Source: JBMSHD01 sp049416425 (GTDB taxonomy: Bacteria > Pseudomonadota > Gammaproteobacteria > Francisellales > Francisellaceae). Taken from it: 10,430 bases of DNA. Both the position numbers and the translations under genes were made by a program. Shown one piece after another: positions 1 to 5,068 of the stretch. The stretch is from the NCBI GenBank assembly GCA_049416425.1, contig JBMSHD010000082.1, positions 1 to 10,430 on the forward strand. Direction: 5' to 3'. The notes below the pieces were generated by a model. The model saw nothing but the letters and a program-made list of their open reading frames with translations, was not told the origin of the DNA and made no database searches. Position 1 is the first letter of the stretch. Each line of letters starts with the position of its first letter.

Positions 1-1
1 G

Positions 2-55
2 AAAAAAGAGTATTTTGATGAACATTTAATCAATAATTTACCAACTTGGGTTTAG
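2..55 (+). other. Possible 3' end of an unidentified upstream gene
   Basis: The second forward frame is open from the window edge to a TAG at 53-55 and reads KKEYFDEHLINNLPTWV. It does not resemble helices 4-5 of an MFS protein, which is what should precede the efflux remnant that follows in another frame. It may be the C-terminal tail of a neighbouring or inserted gene fused by rearrangement to the efflux gene. Seventeen open codons can also occur by chance, and I do not recognise the family. Confidence 0.22.
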
Positions 56-1008
56 TTGGTGGAGCACTGACGACCTGGTTTAGCTGGCGCATGATTTTCT
101 TTATCAATATTCCCGTTGGTATAATTTGCCTGTCGATGATTTATTGGGTATTTCCAAATGTAAAAACGGAAAATAAAGCCCATCGCTTTGATCTGTGGGG
201 ATTTCTGCTGTTGGGAGGAGCCATGGCGCTGTTGTTGTTTACCGTGGATATCATCATCGACAGACAGACCTCGGGTCTTATGAAGCTTGCTATTTTCATG
301 GTTTCTGTACTGATGTTTGTGGTTTATATCCGACATGCCTTGGCTAAAAAAGAGCAGGCAATCGTGCACCTCAATATCTTTAAAAATCGTTGTTTTCGCT
401 ATCTACTGATCATAAGCACTTCTGTTCGGCTGGGCATGACCGGCACCATGTTCTTGTTTCCCTTATACCTTCAGATGAAGCAAGGTTTCACGGCGCTTGA
501 TTCCGGGCTTTTTCTGCTTTTTTATATTATCCCTGCGATTGTGGTGAAAAGACTGGCCAGACCGATGTTGGGGCGGCTTCATTATTATCGTTTTTTTATG
601 CTGTTATTGACCATCATGCTCATAAGCTGTCTGTTGTGCGCCTACGTGTTTAGCCATTTTTTCTGGCTTTATTTCGCAGTCGTTCTAGCCATGATGGGCT
701 TTTTATTTGGCTGTTTCACGATTGTGACAAATGCCGGCATCTACAATGCCATTGAGCAAGATAATCATATGGGGCCGGCAACCGTATTAAACAGCATGAC
801 GATCCAATTATCCGGCGCCTTTGGTGTGGCCTGGGTCGCCGTGGTGCTGGCTCTGGTTTCAGGTATCGGTGTCATCGCCCCGGATGCCAGTATAACCGTG
901 CCGGCCTTTGGTGATGTGATGCTGATCTGTGCCGGCTTTATTGTGATGACATTACTATATGTTTATATGCGAAAACCCCAAAATATAAGCACATTGGCAA
1001 TAAATTAA
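46..1008 (+). pseudogene. 5'-truncated DHA2 (MdtD-like) MFS drug efflux protein
   Basis: This is the remnant of a 14-helix, proton-driven multidrug exporter of the inner membrane. The frame opens at a TTG at 46 directly in the end of motif C (LVGGALTTWFSW), continues through IFFINIPVGI, the HRFDLWGFLLL loop, and the PLYLQMKQGF and VLNSMTIQLSGAFGV segments typical of MdtD/EmrB relatives. It ends at TAA 1006-1008. About 320 residues remain, against roughly 470-510 in the family. Helices 1-5, with motifs A and B, are absent, and an in-frame TAA at 34-36 blocks any longer start. No ribosome binding site precedes the TTG. From there the frame is intact with no internal stop, which suggests recent truncation. 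A functional half-protein is unlikely because the missing part forms most of the N-terminal bundle. It is convergent with potF. Confidence 0.8.
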
Positions 1009-1028
1009 AGCGAATCGGATTCTGCTTT
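1007..1028. terminator. Candidate hairpin between convergent genes
   Basis: AAAGC (1007-1011) pairs with GCTTT (1024-1028), and inside it GAATC (1012-1016) faces GATTC (1018-1022), with one bulged T at 1023. The hairpin lies between the stops of the efflux remnant and potF. It lacks a long T run on either strand (the minus strand continues AATTTATT), so it would be a weak intrinsic terminator, more plausibly for potF. Confidence 0.35.
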
Positions 1029-1053
1029 GAATGAAAAACGTCATTGCAAATGG

Positions 1054-2235
1054 CTATTTTCCTTGAGGTTTATAATATTTTGGCGTAAAGGCGATGCCAT
1101 ATTTCACATTCATCCACATGCGGCTGATAAAAGCCTGAAGTTCGGGTGGCTGGACGCCAAGCACATACATCTTCCCAATGGCGGCATCGTTTGGAGTGAT
1201 GTTGGGATCGGCCATGATATCGGACAGATATTGCTTGTTGTCGATGACGGCGTTGGGTTGGTAGAGATAGTTGCTGTTCTTGGCAGCAACATAAGGCTCC
1301 ATGTTATAGTTTAGAAAGGCATATGCGGCGTCAAGATTTTTGGCGCCTTTGGGAATCATCAGCATATCAAACCAGATATTGGTGCCGGATTTGGGCAGAA
1401 TATAGCGCAGCTTTTGAGTCGGGTTGATACGCTTGGCGCGTTCCTTGGCTCTGACGACATCGCCGGAATAACCTTCTACCAGACACAGATTGCCGGCGGT
1501 GAAGTCAAACTGATATTTATTGGAGTCAAAATACTTGATATAGGGACGCACATATTTAATCAGATAGAGAGCGGCTTGTTCATAGTCGGCTTTGCTGGTG
1601 GTATTCGGATTGATGCCTGCGTAGTGAAAGTAGTTACCAAATACCTGCTCCGGTTCATCTAAAAGGGAGATGCCGCATTTTGACAGTTTTTTGAGATATG
1701 TGGGATCAAACAGATATTTCCAGTCATCCGGCACTGTATTTTTGCCTAGTGCTTTTGCCACTTCGTCGACATTGTAGGCAATACCGGTGGTGCCATAGCT
1801 ATAGACGATGGCATAGTTATTACCCGGATCATTGATTTCAGAGATCTTGCGATAGATGGCTTTGTTGATGTATTTCCAGTTTGCTAGTTTTGATTTGTCG
1901 AGTTTCATCAAAGCGCCGGCTTTTATCTCGCTGGGTAAGTACAAAGCGCCTTGTTCAATGACGTCAAAACCGGAGGAGCCGGTCATGATCTTGGCACGAG
2001 TCATGTTGTCATCGGAAGTAAAACTCTGGCGTATGGAGGTGTTGCTGAGTTTTTCAAAACAGGGAATGATATCCGGATTCATATAATCGGCCCAATTGGT
2101 AAAATTAAGGTTTTGAGCGGGTTCAAAGGGTATGATCGGCGTTTTCAATACGTCATTATTACAGATGTATTTGGCGTTGAGTGTCAAAGGCAGGGCAATG
2201 CCGATTATGGTTATCGATAGGATGCGTTTAATCAT
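1054..2235 (-). CDS. potF: PotF-like polyamine ABC transporter substrate-binding protein
   Basis: Periplasmic binding protein that captures putrescine or a related polyamine for an ABC importer. Residues 1-21 form a Sec signal peptide (KR, hydrophobic core, cleavage likely after LNA). The mature part follows the PotF pattern closely: NWADY (47-51), GSSGFDV (86-92), ATTGI-like GTTGIAYNV (148-156), CGISLLDEPEQVF (187-199), GYSGDV (255-260) and WFDMLMIP (288-295). From memory of E. coli PotF, the ligand-contacting Asp, Glu and aromatic positions are kept, but two aromatics differ (Tyr256 where Trp is usual, Trp288 where Phe is usual), so ligand preference may have shifted. At 393 residues it is slightly longer than the usual ~370. 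No ATPase or permease genes are adjacent. It is divergent from the response regulator at 2369. No clear Shine-Dalgarno precedes the ATG, yet the signal peptide fits this start. Confidence 0.9.
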   Translation of the reverse strand: MIKRILSITIIGIALPLTLNAKYICNNDVLKTPIIPFEPAQNLNFTNWADYMNPDIIPCFEKLSNTSIRQSFTSDDNMTRAKIMTGSSGFDVIEQGALYLPSEIKAGALMKLDKSKLANWKYINKAIYRKISEINDPGNNYAIVYSYGTTGIAYNVDEVAKALGKNTVPDDWKYLFDPTYLKKLSKCGISLLDEPEQVFGNYFHYAGINPNTTSKADYEQAALYLIKYVRPYIKYFDSNKYQFDFTAGNLCLVEGYSGDVVRAKERAKRINPTQKLRYILPKSGTNIWFDMLMIPKGAKNLDAAYAFLNYNMEPYVAAKNSNYLYQPNAVIDNKQYLSDIMADPNITPNDAAIGKMYVLGVQPPELQAFISRMWMNVKYGIAFTPKYYKPQGK

Positions 2236-2266
2236 AGGATGGATGAATCATGATTTTTGTTGCTCA

Positions 2267-2294
2267 ATAATAGAAGAATTCATACATTTGTAAA
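2267..2294 (-). promoter_or_regulatory. Candidate sigma70 promoter of potF
   Basis: Read on the minus strand, TTTACA (2289-2294) and TATTAT (2267-2272) are separated by 16 bases; each matches five of six consensus positions. Transcription would begin near 2260, giving a leader of about 25 bases before the potF ATG. Confidence 0.5.
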
Positions 2295-2320
2295 CTGATT
2301 TTACTGTTTTTATGGTAAAA
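2288..2320 (+). promoter_or_regulatory. Possible response-regulator promoter with overlapping GTAAA/TTTAC dyads
   Basis: On the plus strand TTGTAA (2288-2293) and TATGGT (2311-2316), 17 bases apart, are a mediocre promoter for the regulator gene at 2369. The same stretch holds three half-sites: GTAAA (2290-2294), TTTAC (2300-2304) and GTAAAA (2315-2320), making two small inverted repeats. These overlap the -35 box of the divergent potF promoter. A regulator bound here could affect both genes, but the sites are short and AT-rich, so chance is a real alternative. Confidence 0.25.
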
Positions 2321-2368
2321 ATTAGGCACAATAAGTCTATCAGAATGTCGATTTAAATTTGGATTAAG

Positions 2369-3025
2369 ATGCGTGTACTTGTTGTTGAAGATGATCATAT
2401 GCTTGGTGAGGGAATCGTTGAGGGCTTAAAACAGCATAATTACGCGGTGGATCTTATCAATGATGGCAGACATGCCGAGCAGGCATTGCAAACAGAGCCG
2501 TATGATGCGGCAATCGTCGATATTGGTCTGCCGTCAAAAGATGGTATCAGTGTGGTTAAAAGCATTCGAGGCAAAGGAGTGTTGACGCCAGTATTGTTGT
2601 TGACGGCCAGAGATGCAGTCGATGATCGTGTGCGTGGACTTGACGCCGGTGCCGATGATTATTTAACAAAACCTTTTGCCCTCGATGAACTCCTGGCTCG
2701 TTTACGAGCCTTGGTTCGGCGCTCTGTCGGCAGAGTGGAGCCAACTATCCGCTTTGAAACACTGGAGCTTGACCCCGCGGCTCAGACGGCGATGGATGAG
2801 GGACAATTGCTTAAACTTTCTCGTCGAGAGTTTGCGCTGCTTGAATGTCTTTTGGAGAATGCCGGAAAAGTCGTCTCTAAAACACGATTGTTGGAGAAAC
2901 TTTACGGTTGGGAGGATGAAGTCGATTCCAATACTTTAGAGGTGCATGTGCATAATATCCGTAAGAAAATCGACAATAAATACATCAAGACCATAAGGGG
3001 CGTTGGCTATATTATCCGCAAGTGA
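2369..3025 (+). CDS. OmpR/PhoB-family response regulator, orphan (QseB/PmrA-like)
   Basis: A cytoplasmic two-component regulator that would bind DNA after phosphorylation by a histidine kinase. The receiver domain spans about residues 1-118, with the acidic pocket EDD (7-9), phospho-acceptor Asp51 in VDIGLP, Thr79 in LLLTA and Lys101 in LTKPF. The C-terminal winged helix (about 124-218) has the LSRREFALLECLL and NTLEVHVHNIRKKI segments and ends in the usual IRGVGYIIRK. Length (218 residues) is normal for the QseB/PmrA/TctD group. All phosphotransfer residues are intact, so it should be active. No histidine kinase follows; the next gene is rpoZ after 159 bases. The cognate kinase must be elsewhere, or the regulator is served by a non-partner kinase or small phosphodonors. 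The divergent potF is a natural candidate target. Confidence 0.93.
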   Translation: MRVLVVEDDHMLGEGIVEGLKQHNYAVDLINDGRHAEQALQTEPYDAAIVDIGLPSKDGISVVKSIRGKGVLTPVLLLTARDAVDDRVRGLDAGADDYLTKPFALDELLARLRALVRRSVGRVEPTIRFETLELDPAAQTAMDEGQLLKLSRREFALLECLLENAGKVVSKTRLLEKLYGWEDEVDSNTLEVHVHNIRKKIDNKYIKTIRGVGYIIRK

Positions 3026-3116
3026 TATTCAGAAGACAGGGGTGATCTTGGCTCTTGAATCCAGATAAAAATGGGGAGTCTCTAAAGAAAGGTTACGCAT
3101 TGAATGGAGATATTTC

Positions 3117-3145
3117 TTGGCAAATCAATAAAAGTTTTATAAAAT
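3117..3145 (+). promoter_or_regulatory. Candidate sigma70 promoter of rpoZ
   Basis: TTGGCA (3117-3122) and TAAAAT (3140-3145) are 17 bases apart, each five of six to consensus. Transcription would start near 3152, about 33 bases before the rpoZ ATG. This suggests rpoZ is transcribed independently of the upstream response regulator. Confidence 0.55.
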
Positions 3146-3184
3146 TTAATCACTATTTTCACTAAAATAATGATGGAATAAAGT

Positions 3185-3397
3185 ATGGCGCGTGTAACTG
3201 TAGAAGATTGCCTGGATGTGATTGAGAGTCGTTTTGAGCTTATTGTGTTGGCGGCAAAACGAGCAAGACACCTTATGGTGAGTGGCGAAGAACCACGAGT
3301 CGACTGGGATAATGATAAGCCCACGGTTGTGGCGCTTCGAGAGATTGCCGATGGCAAAATCTCAAAAGCCGAATTGAGAGAGGAAGAAGATTTCTAA
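3185..3397 (+). CDS. rpoZ: RNA polymerase omega subunit
   Basis: Omega binds the beta' subunit, assists RNA polymerase assembly and, in proteobacteria, forms part of a ppGpp-binding site. The protein opens with the family signature MARVTVEDCL, followed by the conserved core SRFELIVLAAKRARHL (residues 15-30) and the block NDKPTVVALREIADGKI (39-55). At 70 residues it is shorter than the 91-residue E. coli protein; the variable C-terminal tail is reduced to a short acidic end (ELREEEDF). A weak GGA-type ribosome site precedes the ATG. In many gammaproteobacteria rpoZ lies between gmk and spoT. Here neither is adjacent: an orphan response regulator precedes it and tRNA-Val follows. No terminator is seen between rpoZ and the tRNA promoter. 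Confidence 0.96.
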   Translation: MARVTVEDCLDVIESRFELIVLAAKRARHLMVSGEEPRVDWDNDKPTVVALREIADGKISKAELREEEDF

Positions 3398-3424
3398 AAA
3401 ATTAAGAAAATATCACGAAGGCTA

Positions 3425-3452
3425 TTGACACCGAGCCCAGACAGGTTATAAT
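3425..3452 (+). promoter_or_regulatory. Consensus sigma70 promoter of tRNA-Val
   Basis: TTGACA (3425-3430) and TATAAT (3447-3452) are both perfect consensus hexamers with a 16-base spacer. Transcription should start near 3459, a few bases before the mature tRNA 5' end at 3466. Confidence 0.85.
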
Positions 3453-3465
3453 GCATCTCGTTCTC

Positions 3466-3541
3466 GGGTGCTTAGCTCAGCTGGGAGAGCATCGCCCTTA
3501 CAAGGCGAGGGTCGGGGGTTCGAACCCCTCAGCACCCACCA
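3466..3541 (+). tRNA. tRNA-Val(UAC)
   Basis: A complete 76-base tRNA. The acceptor arms GGGTGCT (3466-3472) and AGCACCC (3531-3537) pair fully. The anticodon stem TCGCC/GGCGA encloses the loop CTTACAA, with anticodon TAC at 3499-3501, reading GUA valine codons. The T arm is GGGGG-TTCGAAC-CCCTC with one G-U pair. The 3' CCA is encoded (3539-3541), as is usual in gammaproteobacteria. It is flanked by a consensus promoter and an intrinsic terminator, so it is a single-tRNA unit. No copy of its 3' end recurs in the window, so there is no sign of integration at this tRNA. Confidence 0.97.
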
Positions 3542-3557
3542 GAGATTACAAAGAAAT

Positions 3558-3585
3558 AAAAAAGCCGCATCAAAGCGGCTTTTTT
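3558..3585 (+). terminator. Rho-independent terminator after tRNA-Val
   Basis: AAAAAAGCCGC (3558-3568), loop ATCAAA, then GCGGCTTTTTT (3575-3585): a fully paired stem with a GC core followed by a run of T. It ends the tRNA transcript. The A run on the other side would let it work on the minus strand too, though no minus-strand gene reads into it. Confidence 0.9.
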
Positions 3586-3661
3586 ATTTGTCATGGAAAA
3601 ATAATGGAAGAAAACTATACTTGGCAGTGGAATAATTGAGTAAACATCATACGGAGGACTT

Positions 3662-3826
3662 ATGATGATCAATGGTATCTTGCTTTGTTATCTTTTGTTG
3701 TTGTTAACAACTGTGATAGGCTGGTTTAATCGCCGTTTAGGTGTGTTTTTGTTTTGCCTGTTTTTGATTTATCTTCTGTTTTTGCTCTGGCATCATGCCA
3801 CAAGCCATCTGAATATCTATCTATAA
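3662..3826 (+). CDS. DUF5993-like small membrane protein, partner of the DsbB-like gene
   Basis: A 54-residue, very hydrophobic protein with two predicted membrane segments (about residues 4-22 and 27-43) joined by a tight basic turn, NRRLG. It ends in LLWHHATSHLNIYL. The C-terminal HHAT..LN pattern is what I recall for DUF5993 proteins, which are commonly encoded just before a DsbB-family gene. The function of that family is unknown to me. GGAGG (3653-3657) lies 4 bases before the first ATG and 7 before the second at 3665, so translation may begin at 3665 (MINGILL). The stop is 15 bases before the DsbB-like start, which indicates cotranscription. It may be a small accessory subunit of the neighbouring oxidase. 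The gene lies beyond the tRNA terminator and needs its own promoter; only a TATACT box (3616-3621) without a good -35 is visible. Confidence 0.8.
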   Translation: MMINGILLCYLLLLLTTVIGWFNRRLGVFLFCLFLIYLLFLLWHHATSHLNIYL

Positions 3827-3841
3827 TCAGGGAGCGAGAAG

Positions 3842-4417
3842 ATGACCAATCATTACCGAGTTAATAATTTTGTTAAATTTATCAGCGCGCTTGAGATATT
3901 GGGTATTTGTCTGATTATCGGCGTGGCTTTCTTCTTTCAGTATATTTTCGGCGAGCTGCCATGCCCTTTGTGTCTTTTGCAGCGATTGGGGCTGTTGGGG
4001 ATCGCCTTTGGTTTTCTTTTAAACATGCGTTATCGTGTGCGCCCCAGTCATTATGCGCTGTCACTGTTATCGGCCGTGATCACATCTTTTATTGCACTTA
4101 GACAGATCTCGTTGCACATCACTACACCTGAAGGCTACGGTTCCGCTTTCTTAGGCATGCATATGTACACCTGGGTGTTTGTTATCTGCATGATTGCTAT
4201 TGTCTATATCGCTATCGCCATGAGCTTTCCACAGCAATATGAGATTCGTAGAGAAGCCTCTGAAGTTGATGAGGCAAGGGCAAAATCGATACGCCTGTTC
4301 ACGCATATCGTTTTCTTAATCTTCTTTATCGTGGTGCTGATCAATGCCGCCTCCCTGTTTCTGGAGTGTGGGGTAACTCAATGTCCTGATAATCCGGAGG
4401 TCTATAAGCTCGCTTAG
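3842..4417 (+). CDS. Atypical DsbB-family disulfide bond formation protein
   Basis: An inner-membrane protein expected to pass electrons from a periplasmic thiol oxidase to quinone. PCPLCLLQR places Cys41, Cys44 and Arg48 at the same positions as in E. coli DsbB, where this CxxC and Arg contact the quinone. Membrane segments lie at about 12-34, 46-62, 70-86, 108-127 and 152-172: five rather than DsbB's four. The loop between helices 3 and 4 (LHITTPEGYGSAFLG) has no cysteine, whereas DsbB carries its second redox pair there. Instead ECGVTQCPDNP near the C-terminus gives Cys176 and Cys181, which would be periplasmic if the fifth helix is real. Good ribosome site GGGAG at 3830-3834. It is preceded by the DUF5993-like gene, and no DsbA-like gene is adjacent. 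Membership is firm; exact partner and substrate are unknown. Confidence 0.88.
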   Translation: MTNHYRVNNFVKFISALEILGICLIIGVAFFFQYIFGELPCPLCLLQRLGLLGIAFGFLLNMRYRVRPSHYALSLLSAVITSFIALRQISLHITTPEGYGSAFLGMHMYTWVFVICMIAIVYIAIAMSFPQQYEIRREASEVDEARAKSIRLFTHIVFLIFFIVVLINAASLFLECGVTQCPDNPEVYKLA

Positions 4418-4446
4418 GGAAGTGTCTGAAATAAATTTCTTTTTCT

Positions 4447-5064
4447 TTAGCGTCGATTAAAGCCAATCACATAGACTTCACGTGATCGATCGCGTGAAGC
4501 CGCAGGTTTGCGAATGACGACTTTACCAAAATGATGTTTAAGTTTGGCGACGTAGGAATCAAACCCTTCCCCCTGAAACACTTTAGCCAGGAAGCCGCCC
4601 CCTTTTTTTAGTGTCTTCAAGGCAAAGTCCAGGGCAATCTCGCATAGGTACATCGACCCGGCTTGATCTGTAGTGCGGTTGCCACTCATATTCGGCGCCA
4701 TATCTGAGATGACCCAGTCAATTGCTTTGCCATCGGTTAATGCCAGCAGTTGTTCATAGACGCTATCCTCGGTAAAATCCCCCTGAATAAATTCGACACC
4801 GATTAAGGCCTCCATCGGTAAGATATCCAAGGCAAAAATCTCGCCATTCTCGCCAACGAGTTGGGTCAAAATCTGAGACCAGCCACCGGGAGCCGCACCG
4901 AGATCAACCACAGACATGCCTGACTTAAACAGTTTGTCTTTTTGCGCCAGTTCCATGAGCTTATAGGCAGCGCGCGAGCGAAGGCCCTCTTTTTTTGACT
5001 GCTCGACGTAGATGTCGTTATGATGCTCATCAAGCCAGCGCTTGGCACTTTTCGATTTAGCCAT
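4447..5064 (-). CDS. rlmE: 23S rRNA (uridine-2'-O-)-methyltransferase
   Basis: RlmE (FtsJ/RrmJ) methylates U2552 of 23S rRNA in the 50S subunit, using S-adenosylmethionine, late in ribosome assembly. The 205-residue protein matches the ~209 of E. coli. The SAM-binding motif VDLGAAPGGWSQ is at residues 53-64. The catalytic K-D-K-E tetrad is complete: Lys35 (AAYKL), Asp121 (SDMAPN), Lys161 (AKVFQG) and Glu196 (SREVYV). The start MAKSKSAKRW at 5064 fits the family; the frame stays open 65 codons further into metG, but that stretch is not RlmE-like. The start lies 4 bases after the metG stop with no strong ribosome site, so translational coupling is likely. The more familiar neighbour, ftsH, is not here. 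Confidence 0.96.
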   Translation of the reverse strand: MAKSKSAKRWLDEHHNDIYVEQSKKEGLRSRAAYKLMELAQKDKLFKSGMSVVDLGAAPGGWSQILTQLVGENGEIFALDILPMEALIGVEFIQGDFTEDSVYEQLLALTDGKAIDWVISDMAPNMSGNRTTDQAGSMYLCEIALDFALKTLKKGGGFLAKVFQGEGFDSYVAKLKHHFGKVVIRKPAASRDRSREVYVIGFNRR

Positions 5065-5068
5065 GGGC

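Noticed and set aside
1110..1662. Several open frames of 60-95 codons on the opposite strand or other frames within potF, metG and sulP.
   Set aside because: They overlap strongly supported genes, lack ribosome sites and show no family features; they are frame shadows.
3038..3163. Open frame after the response regulator reading LNPDKNGESLKKGYALNGD and on to a TAA, considered as a kinase remnant.
   Set aside because: It has no kinase motif, only a poor TTG start, and it overlaps the well-formed rpoZ promoter.
3522..3541. tRNA-Val 3' end as an integration (att) site.
   Set aside because: No second copy of the tRNA 3' end, no integrase and no mobile genes are seen downstream.
3604..3639. Eleven-codon ORF MEENYTWQWNN between the tRNA terminator and the DUF5993-like gene.
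   Set aside because: Too short to support, with a poor ribosome site; probably just leader sequence of the following genes.
4428..4444. GAAAT-AA-ATTTC followed by five T after the DsbB-like gene, as a terminator.
   Set aside because: A five-pair, all-weak stem with a two-base loop is too unstable to call, despite its convergent position.
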